Virus record (IMG/VR): IMGVR_UViG_3300043803_001322
Coordinates: 1-20,537 of that record
Reading direction: 5' to 3' (one strand)
Origin: a virus
DNA length: 20,537 bases
The notes beneath the pieces are model-generated. The model ran no database searches. It saw nothing but the letters and a program-made list of their open reading frames with translations, and was not told the origin of the DNA. Made by a program: the position numbers and the translations under genes. Below, piece by piece: positions 12,563 to 17,525 of the stretch (positions within the stretch are counted from its first letter, which is position 1; each line of letters starts with the position of its first letter).

Positions 12563-12739
12563 ATGGGATATGTAGAAATTGTTAGACGAGTTCAAGATCA
12601 CGAATTAGATTTATGTGATCAATGCGGTCAGCAAGGCGTTCGCAATAATGGCAAAACAATTACTGATAACTATTCTCAGGATATTCTTTGGTTTTGCTAT
12701 AACTGCGTAGAAACACAAAAGAGATCACTTTCTCGCTAA
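12563..12739 (+). CDS. Zinc-ribbon micro-protein (58 aa)
   Basis: It begins MGYVEIVRRVQDHELD, then has LCDQCGQQG (about residues 18-25) and WFCYNCVETQ (about 43-52), two CxxC pairs that would form a small zinc ribbon. ATG 12563 directly follows the stop of the membrane micro-protein in the TAAATAAATG context found repeatedly in this operon, with GGGGG just upstream. Its role is not known. It ends 9 nt before the structured-RNA candidate. Confidence 0.7.
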   Translation: MGYVEIVRRVQDHELDLCDQCGQQGVRNNGKTITDNYSQDILWFCYNCVETQKRSLSR

Positions 12740-12748
12740 CTTAAAATT

Positions 12749-12888
12749 GTTGGGTAGGCGTTAACACAAGACCTTAATGGGGTTTTGTTTTCATTCCCCA
12801 CTCCTTTCACTTGTGAAGGGCGGTCAAGACTTTTATTTCCTTAATTTGCTTTGGATAATAAAACGAGCCGTATCTGCGCCTACTCAAC
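12749..12888 (+). ncRNA. Candidate structured RNA leader upstream of the sigma-4-like gene
   Basis: The 172-bp gap between 12739 and 12912 folds into an ordered structure. A long-range P1 stem pairs GTTGGGTAGGCG (12749-12760) with CGCCTACTCAAC (12877-12888), 12 bp with one G-U. Inside, GACC/GGTC (12770-12773 and 12822-12825) encloses a TGGGG/CCCCA hairpin (12778-12800) and CCTTTCA-CTTG-TGAAGGG (12803-12820). A third hairpin is TTTTAT-T-TCC / GGA-TA-ATAAAA (12831-12863). The P1 3' strand contains TACTC and overlaps ACTCC, both able to pair with the Shine-Dalgarno of the next gene (GGAGTA, 12902-12907). This suggests a switch in which P1 frees the ribosome site. I recognise no known riboswitch class. 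Confidence 0.55.
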
Positions 12889-12911
12889 TCCTAATAGAAT
12901 TGGAGTAAGTA

Positions 12912-13070
12912 ATGTTTAATGAAAATGAAAAGAAAAAAATAGTTCACCAAAGAATTGAGTATCAAAAATCTTTATCCGAAGTTGCTCGTATGTTTGGAAC
13001 TTCAAGAATACAGATTAGAAAGATAGAAACGGAATATCTAAATCAATTAAAGGAGAATAAAAATGGCTGA
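12912..13070 (+). CDS. Free-standing sigma-70 region 4.2-like HTH protein (52 aa)
   Basis: Residues 19-45 read KSLSEVARMFGTSRIQIRK then IETEYLNQL. This closely follows the promoter -35-binding helix-turn-helix of primary sigma factors (typically TLEEVG..F.VTRERIRQIE..AL..L). No region 2 or 3 is present, and at 52 aa it is essentially one HTH. The start at ATG 12912 has GGAG seven nt upstream, and that ribosome site can pair with bases of the preceding RNA structure. The end overlaps the start of the Cys-rich gene by 8 nt. It could mimic or compete with sigma region 4, bind WhiB, or simply be a small DNA-binding regulator. Confidence 0.65.
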   Translation: MFNENEKKKIVHQRIEYQKSLSEVARMFGTSRIQIRKIETEYLNQLKENKNG

Positions 13071-13260
13071 TGATTTACTTGATGAAAGTTTATTTGATGA
13101 AGTATTTAGCACCGAGCCTGAGTGTAATTGTGAGTGCGGTTGTAAAGTTCCAGTATTAGGTCAATGCGTTGATTGCGGTGGTGATACTGGGCATCAAAAT
13201 AACAATGGATTACCTCAATACGATTACTTAAATGAACTAATTATGAAGGAGAAACAATGA
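13063..13260 (+). CDS. Acidic Cys-rich protein (65 aa)
   Basis: The acidic N-terminus (MADDLLDESLFDEVF) is followed by a dense Cys cluster CNCECGC at about residues 22-28 and a CVDC pair at 36-39, giving six Cys that could bind one or two zinc ions. The tail ends QYDYLNELIMKEKQ. A good Shine-Dalgarno (AAAGGAG) lies within the end of the preceding gene, and its own stop overlaps the next ATG (ATGA). Its role is unknown; the acid-rich start and metal site would suit a protein-protein adaptor. Confidence 0.7.
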   Translation: MADDLLDESLFDEVFSTEPECNCECGCKVPVLGQCVDCGGDTGHQNNNGLPQYDYLNELIMKEKQ

Positions 13261-13574
13261 ACCAAGAACAAATGGATTTAATTAAATCTATTAACTTTGC
13301 TAATGAGTTTATTAAAATTGTTCGTGGATTTAAGTTAGATCAAGAACGAACAGATAGTTTGCCACAAGAAATAAAAGAGTATTTAGCAAATGAACACTTA
13401 AACAAAATGATTTCAGATCAAAACCTAGAACCTGAGATGTTGGTATGGGGTTTATTACACATGATTGAAATACTTTTGAAGTTTGCTGATTTACAACCCA
13501 ATGATTTAGTTGAAATCATGGAGAAGTTTGTTCAAACTCTTACTAATGAAAAGGGAGATAAAGATTATGACTAA
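13257..13574 (+). CDS. Helical protein of unknown function (105 aa)
   Basis: It reads as all-helical: residues 1-45 are amphipathic (DLIKSINFANEFIKIVRGF), then NLEPEMLVWGLLHMIEILLK near 60-80 and LVEIMEKFVQTLTNEKGD at the end. There are no Cys, membrane or catalytic motifs. It begins inside the 4-nt overlap with the Cys-rich gene and its own end overlaps the whiB-like start by 8 nt, so it is tightly embedded in the regulatory operon. Confidence 0.65.
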   Translation: MNQEQMDLIKSINFANEFIKIVRGFKLDQERTDSLPQEIKEYLANEHLNKMISDQNLEPEMLVWGLLHMIEILLKFADLQPNDLVEIMEKFVQTLTNEKGDKDYD

Positions 13575-13890
13575 ACCTAAAAGTCAAGTGTCTTTTACTA
13601 AAGCAAGAAAAGTAATAAAGCCAGTTGAATTAACTACGCCTACTCCACAAGATATTGATGATGCGCCATGCCAAACAGTTGACCCTGAAATCTTTTTTCC
13701 TGATCCAACTGATGTAATTGGTATTAAAAAAGCCAAAACTTTTTGTGGTAATTGCGATCAAGCAATTAAAACTAAATGTTTATCTTTTGCATTATCTAAC
13801 AAAGTTAGATATGGCGTATGGGGTGGATTAACTGAGATTGAACGCCAAAGTTTGCTTCGCAAACAATATAGGAGTGGTATCAATGGTTAA
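13567..13890 (+). CDS. WhiB-family iron-sulfur regulator (107 aa)
   Basis: WhiB-like proteins hold a 4Fe-4S cluster and bind region 4 of the primary sigma factor to redirect transcription; the family is confined to actinobacteria and their phages. Visible features are PCQTVDPEIFFPD with the first Cys at 35, FCGNC with Cys60 and Cys63, Cys71 in KTKCLSFAL, and the GVWGGLTEIER turn at about 83-93. The Cys63-Cys71 gap is seven residues, whereas the family usually has five. I chose ATG 13567, which has GGGAGATAAAG before it; an upstream in-frame ATG at 13510 would lie inside the previous gene and adds residues not typical of WhiB. Its stop overlaps the next start. Confidence 0.93.
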   Translation: MTKPKSQVSFTKARKVIKPVELTTPTPQDIDDAPCQTVDPEIFFPDPTDVIGIKKAKTFCGNCDQAIKTKCLSFALSNKVRYGVWGGLTEIERQSLLRKQYRSGING

Positions 13891-14353
13891 TACTTTTATT
13901 CCTTATCCTGACTTTGTTAAGTCTGCTAAGGCTCTTGATTACAGGCGATTAGGTAAGCAACGAGTTGAAGCGTGGCAAATACTTAGGGCGTTAATCGGTA
14001 TTAGTCAGGGCTGGCGTAATCACCCCGCTACAAAAATGTGGCGTGGGCATGAGAGGGCTTTGTGTGAATACGGAATTGCGATCTGCCAAGAGTGGATAGA
14101 TCGTGGCTACAAAGATACTTTGTTGCCCAGTTTTGTAGCAATACACCCAACTTTCCCTGATACTGGATTACCTTTTTGGTTTGGTAATTTAGAACTTCAT
14201 AACTCGCATCAAAGTAATCTAAATCGTAAAGATAATACTTATTATCAATTTAATGTGCCAGTAGATTTACCTTATCTATGGGCTGATACGGAAACTAAAA
14301 CTACAAAGTGGGGAACTAAACCTAATGAAACTAAACAGAAAGTTAAAAGATAA
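13883..14353 (+). CDS. Pyrimidine-dimer glycosylase/endonuclease V-like protein (156 aa)
   Basis: The N-terminus MVNTFIPYPDFVKSAKALD, followed by RRLGKQRVEAWQILRALIG and GWRNHPATKMWRGHERALCEYG, matches the MSMEG_6728/Pyr_excise-like group related to T4 endonuclease V (DenV). These enzymes remove UV-induced pyrimidine dimers by glycosylase and lyase action. Further conserved text is the AICQEWIDRGYKDTLLP helix and the FWFGNLELHNSHQSNL block near residues 100-115. I chose ATG 13883, which gives this standard N-terminus and has AGGAGTGG before it. It overlaps the end of whiB by 8 nt. A light- or damage-related role would fit with the SOS box at 6348; catalysis itself is inferred from the family. 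Confidence 0.82.
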   Translation: MVNTFIPYPDFVKSAKALDYRRLGKQRVEAWQILRALIGISQGWRNHPATKMWRGHERALCEYGIAICQEWIDRGYKDTLLPSFVAIHPTFPDTGLPFWFGNLELHNSHQSNLNRKDNTYYQFNVPVDLPYLWADTETKTTKWGTKPNETKQKVKR

Positions 14354-14355
14354 AC

Positions 14356-14544
14356 ATGAGCGAATGGCTAACAAATACAGATATAGCAAAGATAACTGGA
14401 TTAAAGATCGAAACTCTACACAGTTATCTAAATCGCAACACCCTTCCCAAGCCCGACAAATACATGGGGAGAACACCAGTTTGGTTAACGACAACCATAA
14501 AACAATGGGCATCAGAGAGAGAATTGGAGATTGAAAATGAATAA
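14356..14544 (+). CDS. Excisionase-like/MerR-type winged HTH protein (62 aa)
   Basis: The whole protein is a small helix-turn-helix: LTNTDIAKITGLKIETLHSY (residues 5-24) then a wing with LPKPDKYMGRTPVWLTTTI and a final helix KQWASERELE. This order (HTH, then a PxPxxxGRxxxW wing) is that of AlpA/Xis-type excisionases and MerR-like DNA-binding domains. With an integrase 0.9 kb downstream on the same strand, an excisionase role is reasonable, though a plain repressor is possible. It follows the glycosylase gene by 2 nt and overlaps the next gene by 8 nt. Confidence 0.75.
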   Translation: MSEWLTNTDIAKITGLKIETLHSYLNRNTLPKPDKYMGRTPVWLTTTIKQWASERELEIENE

Positions 14545-14698
14545 AGATCAAGCAATTAAAGAGTTAACCCAACTTCAACATGTTTGGCGTAAAAGGCAGA
14601 ACCATGCTGAACAAGACGGCACTTCTGACTTTATGATGTTAGACGGCGCAATATCAGGATTAGATGTTGCGATTGATATTGTAAAGGAGATCAACTAA
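14537..14698 (+). CDS. Small helical protein (53 aa)
   Basis: ATG 14537 lies inside the end of the HTH gene with GGAGATTGAAA before it. The product is wholly helical: MNKDQAIKELTQLQHVWRKR, then a turn (EQDGTS) and DFMMLDGAISGLDVAIDIVKEIN. The helix-turn-helix hairpin shape is common in small phage adaptor proteins. No domain is recognised. Its stop overlaps the ATG of the next gene (TAATG), so it is certainly positioned as part of the operon. Confidence 0.65.
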   Translation: MNKDQAIKELTQLQHVWRKRQNHAEQDGTSDFMMLDGAISGLDVAIDIVKEIN

Positions 14699-15234
14699 TG
14701 GGTTTAGATATGTATTTGTATGCTGAAAAATATATGGGTAGCAACACAGATAAAACTGGTTCTTATGCCGAGATTAGAAATCTTGCTGGATTAAAAGATT
14801 TACCAACTCCTGATTTTTCAAGCATAATCGTTAAATCAATGGTTGGTTATTGGCGCAAGGCAAACGCTATTCATGGCTGGATTGTTGATAAGTGTGGCAA
14901 GGGCGTTGATGAGTGCCAAGTAATTTATTTAAGTGATGAGGATTTATTAAACCTTAGAAGCGAGTGTATTAAGGCTTTGGCTAATCCTAGTCGTGAATAT
15001 CAGATAGAAAACCAAAAAGTTTTTTATCAATTATGCGATTACTTAAACAGTTTAGAAACTGAATTAACTCCTGATACTTTTCAAAATCCACTTCCACCAG
15101 TTGAAGGATTTTTCTTTGGTGGTGATGATCTAACCGATTATTACTATTACCAACTGGAATACACGATTGATTTAATTACTTCCCTATTAGAGAGCGATCA
15201 CGATTTGGGATTTAGTTATCAAGCCAGTTGGTAA
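14698..15234 (+). CDS. Conserved-type phage/plasmid protein beginning MGLDMYLYA (178 aa)
   Basis: Recognisable landmarks are MGLDMYLYAEKYM at the start, VGYWRKANAIHGWIVDKCG at about residues 50-68, ECQVIYLSDEDL, and PVEGFFFGGDDLTDYYYYQL at about 137-156. This set recurs in many phage and plasmid hypothetical proteins as I know them; the function is not established. The MGLDMY start, WRK.NAIH.W and the aromatic acidic FFFG..D..DYYY block are the features worth checking against families. It is the last gene of the plus-strand operon and is followed by two hairpins and a terminator. Confidence 0.78.
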   Translation: MGLDMYLYAEKYMGSNTDKTGSYAEIRNLAGLKDLPTPDFSSIIVKSMVGYWRKANAIHGWIVDKCGKGVDECQVIYLSDEDLLNLRSECIKALANPSREYQIENQKVFYQLCDYLNSLETELTPDTFQNPLPPVEGFFFGGDDLTDYYYYQLEYTIDLITSLLESDHDLGFSYQASW

Positions 15235-15237
15235 ATC

Positions 15238-15272
15238 GAACTAACTTTTATTTAATTCCAGAAAGTTAGTTC
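15238..15272 (+). repeat. Long hairpin GAACTAACTTT/AAAGTTAGTTC
   Basis: Perfect 11-bp arms at 15238-15248 and 15262-15272 enclose a 13-nt loop, starting 3 nt after the operon's last stop codon. No T-run follows. It shares its arm sequence with the next hairpin and with 6261-6304. Confidence 0.65.
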
Positions 15273-15281
15273 ACGCTCAAT

Positions 15282-15314
15282 AACTAACTTGTCTGGTGTT
15301 CCACCAAGTTAGTT
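15282..15314 (+). repeat. Long hairpin AACTAACTT/AAGTTAGTT enclosing palindrome 5
   Basis: Arms AACTAACTTG (15282-15291) and CAAGTTAGTT (15305-15314) are perfect. The centre is the fifth N5-TTC-N5' palindrome, TGGTG-TTC-CACCA (15294-15306); a continuous fold of AACTAACT/AGTTAGTT with a small bulge and then TGGTG/CACCA is possible. The preceding string CGCTCAATAACTA (15274-15286) also occurs at 5839-5851. Confidence 0.6.
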
Positions 15315-15354
15315 CCAAGCCTGACCGCCTAATTCCCTATGTAGCCAATAGTTC

Positions 15355-15390
15355 AGCCCTTAGTCCGATTTGGATTAGGGGCTTATCTTT
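15355..15390 (+). terminator. Rho-independent terminator after the plus-strand operon
   Basis: AGCCCTTAGTCC (15355-15366) pairs with GGATTAGGGGCT (15372-15383) with two G-U pairs, a 5-nt loop, then TATCTTTT. It would end transcripts from the operon before the integrase. Confidence 0.75.
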
Positions 15391-15402
15391 TGATTAAGAA
15401 CC

Positions 15403-15453
15403 TACTCACCAGTAGTATTACTCACCAGTAGAAGGGTCATTACTCGCCAGTAG
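15403..15453 (+). repeat. Three direct repeats TACTCACCAGTAG before the integrase
   Basis: Copies at 15403-15415, 15419-15431 and 15441-15453 (the last with one change, TACTCGCC). Each is itself a partial palindrome (CTACT...AGTAG). Start-to-start spacings are 16 and 22 bp. They end 12 bp before the integrase ATG and could be repressor operators or arm-type integrase sites. Confidence 0.6.
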
Positions 15454-15465
15454 AGGGGGCAACTT

Positions 15466-16803
15466 ATGGCGTATGTGATTAAGCGCAACGGCAGATTTAC
15501 AGGCTATTACAGGCTTCAAAATCGCCGTTTATCGGCTGGCACATGGGCTAATGAAACCGAAGCCATGTATCACGCCATACAAGCCGAGAAGCAGGGCTTA
15601 AAAGCCCCCTCAAAGGCTAATTTAAGGGTGGTTGATTTTGTAGATCAATGGCTGGCGGTGGCTGATCTAATGCCGATCACAAAGAAGGGCTATAAGTCGG
15701 TCTTAACTAGATTTGTAATTCCAGTTATAGGAGATCGAGAACTAACTTCCCTGAAGCCTTCAGACCTAGTTAAGTTAATTGATGATCTCAAACTATCGGG
15801 AGTTAGACCTGCCACCTTAAATCAGGTGAAGGCTTCTCTTGGCTCAATGTTTTCAAAGTTGGTTAATGCTGGTCAGTTGGAGAGCAATCCGACACATGGA
15901 ATTAAGATCAAGGTCAATCATGCCAATATATCTAATCTCCTAGACCCTGATGAGTTTAAGGAGATCATTAAGCATTTACCGACACAAGGAACTAAATTAT
16001 TTGCCCAATTTTTAGTAGCAAGTGGTTGCCGATTTGGTGAAGCAACGGAAGTAAGAGCAAAAGACATTAATTTCAAAACTGGCGAAATCTTTATTCAAAG
16101 GCGAGTTAGTGATCTAGGAACAAATTACAACAATGGAACTAGGTTCATGGTGATAGATGCCACCAAGTCAGGGCATAAGAGAAGCCTAGTGATAGGAAAA
16201 GCCCTATTACAGCAGTTAAATGCGTATGTCCTAGCAAAAGGCATAGCAAAAGATGATCTGATGTTTCCAAGAACAATACTCTTAACGGAAGGTAAACTTA
16301 AAGGTTCACGAAGCGCAAAGCCCTCTCGACCATTCGAGAAAGGCGGAAAACAGTTCCAGCATGGAACTCTCTACTCCTATACACATGGGAGTTGTAGATG
16401 CGAAGGGTGTAGGCAAGCAGTAGCAAACTACCGCAAAGCCAAAGCCCAAGCAGAAGCACTAGCAGAAGCAGAGCAGGTAAGAAGCCGAAGCCGTAAGGCA
16501 AAGCAGAAGCATCAGCAGAAGCACAAGCAAGGGAGTTTCATCAACAATATGAGCCACATGCCTCGTGATGTATGGAGAACAACTTGGAACAAAGCAATAG
16601 CCAAGTCCGCAATCGGCTGGTCGCCTAGAACTCATGATTTACGACATGCAAACGCTACGCAGTTGTTAAAGAACGGCATAGATGTCCATGAAGTAAAAGA
16701 GCGATTAGGACACCAATCGATCAAGACGACAGAGCGGTATTTACACCGCCTTCGTTCACACCAGTCAAAGGCATCTGAAAGTGCCAACGACTATTTGGAG
16801 TGA
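15466..16803 (+). CDS. Tyrosine recombinase (phage integrase) with a Cys-containing insertion (445 aa)
   Basis: This site-specific integrase has all three expected parts. The N-terminal 45 residues form an arm-binding-like domain (FTGYYRLQNRRLSAGTWANE). Residues 55-150 are the core-binding SAM-like domain (VDQWLAVADLMPITKKGYKS and onward). The catalytic domain has Arg189 (SGCRFGEA), Lys in ATKSGHKRS, His390 and Arg393 (THDLRH), His416 (LGHQS) and the nucleophile Tyr425 (ERYLH). Between the Lys region and His390 lies an insertion (about 290-375) with YTHGSCRCEGCRQA (Cys310, 312 and 315) and a lysine/alanine-rich tail. A GAGGGGG Shine-Dalgarno precedes the ATG. The next gene starts in its stop codon. 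Confidence 0.93.
   Translation: MAYVIKRNGRFTGYYRLQNRRLSAGTWANETEAMYHAIQAEKQGLKAPSKANLRVVDFVDQWLAVADLMPITKKGYKSVLTRFVIPVIGDRELTSLKPSDLVKLIDDLKLSGVRPATLNQVKASLGSMFSKLVNAGQLESNPTHGIKIKVNHANISNLLDPDEFKEIIKHLPTQGTKLFAQFLVASGCRFGEATEVRAKDINFKTGEIFIQRRVSDLGTNYNNGTRFMVIDATKSGHKRSLVIGKALLQQLNAYVLAKGIAKDDLMFPRTILLTEGKLKGSRSAKPSRPFEKGGKQFQHGTLYSYTHGSCRCEGCRQAVANYRKAKAQAEALAEAEQVRSRSRKAKQKHQQKHKQGSFINNMSHMPRDVWRTTWNKAIAKSAIGWSPRTHDLRHANATQLLKNGIDVHEVKERLGHQSIKTTERYLHRLRSHQSKASESANDYLE
16437..16532 (+). repeat. Period-6 AGC-rich tract within the integrase insertion
   Basis: Repeated units such as AGCAGA, AGCCGA and AGCAAA encode the alternating Ala/Lys/Gln tail of the integrase insertion. Similar units occur at 16842-16895, 17390-17450 and 18478-18540, in different frames and beyond gene ends. 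Confidence 0.55.
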
Positions 16804-17405
16804 TGATGAAAACAAACGCAAGAATAAGAGCCGAGCAGATGCCAAAGGCAATAGCCAAAGCATCAGCAAAAGCCCAAGCAAGACTAAAGGCTTTAATACT
16901 TGGTGGGTCAATTTCGACCTTAGCCGTAGCATTTGGAGTAGCAACTACATCAGATGCCATAGCACCAACAAGAGCCGAAGCACTAATAGTTAGCGAAACA
17001 ACAAACGAAGCAACCTTGAAGAAGTATGAAAATACTCATAAGTTAACCGATCTTGAATTGGTTGAGTTGCTTCATGCCGTAGGCTTTACAGGCACAGACC
17101 TGAAAGAAGCATGGGCAGTTGCTAAGAAAGAAAGTAATGGGCGACCCCTCGCTCACAATCCTAATACAAACACAGGTGATAACTCGTGGGGCATGTTTCA
17201 AATAAACATGATCGGAGAGTTAGGCAAAGATCGTAGAGAAAAATTTGGTTTAGAAAATAATGCCGAATTGCTCAACCCTGTGGTCAATGCAAAGATCGCT
17301 TACTACATGAGTAGAGGCGGTGAAGATTGGAGTTCTTGGCATGGACTTACTCCAAAGACTAAGCAGTTGATGGAACAGTTCCCAGCGAAAAACGCAAAGC
17401 AATAG
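16803..17405 (+). CDS. Secreted lysozyme-like (SLT-type) protein (200 aa)
   Basis: The C-terminal half has a lysozyme/transglycosylase-like core: AWAVAKKESNGRPLAHNPN with the likely catalytic Glu110, then TGDNSWGMFQINMIG (the G.FQI motif), and NPVVNAKIAYYMSRGGEDWSSW at about 155-178. These enzymes cut the glycan of peptidoglycan. The N-terminus is basic, then has a hydrophobic stretch LILGGSISTLAVAFGVA (about 31-47) and a possible cleavage region TRAEA, so export or membrane anchoring is likely. ATG 16803 shares a base with the integrase stop (TGATG); ATG 16806 is equally possible. It could be an endolysin, or an enzyme helping DNA entry or transfer. A terminator follows. Confidence 0.8.
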   Translation: MMKTNARIRAEQMPKAIAKASAKAQARLKALILGGSISTLAVAFGVATTSDAIAPTRAEALIVSETTNEATLKKYENTHKLTDLELVELLHAVGFTGTDLKEAWAVAKKESNGRPLAHNPNTNTGDNSWGMFQINMIGELGKDRREKFGLENNAELLNPVVNAKIAYYMSRGGEDWSSWHGLTPKTKQLMEQFPAKNAKQ

Positions 17406-17450
17406 CAGAAGCCATAGCAGAAGCATAAGCAAGCAAAGCAATAGGAGAAG
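17390..17450 (+). repeat. Period-6 AGC-rich tract at the lysozyme gene 3' end
   Basis: Units AGCAAT, AGCAGA, AGCCAT and AGCATA continue past the stop codon at 17405 into the intergenic space, so they are not explained by coding alone. Confidence 0.5.
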
Positions 17451-17476
17451 CCCCATCAGAGATGGTGGGGCTATCT
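17449..17476 (+). terminator. Terminator after the integrase-lysozyme unit
   Basis: AGCCCCA (17449-17455) pairs with TGGGGCT (17466-17472), with a possible inner ATC/GAT extension, followed by ATCTT. The T-run is short, so efficiency may be modest. Confidence 0.6.
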
Positions 17477-17525
17477 TAGAACCAACTTACCTGGCAGCCA
17501 GGAGACGTTATAAAAGGAGAAACAA

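Noticed and set aside
12749-12888. Group I or II intron, or a second tRNA, in the intergenic gap
   Set aside because: No tRNA cloverleaf, no conserved intron core, and the neighbouring genes are intact, so nothing is being spliced.
13510-13566. Upstream ATG for the WhiB gene
   Set aside because: It adds 19 residues unlike WhiB and lies deep in the previous gene; ATG 13567 has a good Shine-Dalgarno.
13838-13882. Upstream ATG for the pyrimidine-dimer-glycosylase-like gene
   Set aside because: The family N-terminus (NTFIPYPDF) begins right after ATG 13883, which also has AGGAGTGG upstream.
15403-15453. CRISPR array
   Set aside because: Only three 13-bp repeats with 3- and 9-bp gaps; no spacers of normal length and no cas genes.
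16298-16501. Leucine-rich minus-strand frame (67 aa), possible membrane protein
   Set aside because: It is the antisense of the AGC-rich repeat within the integrase; the Leu runs follow from that repeat.
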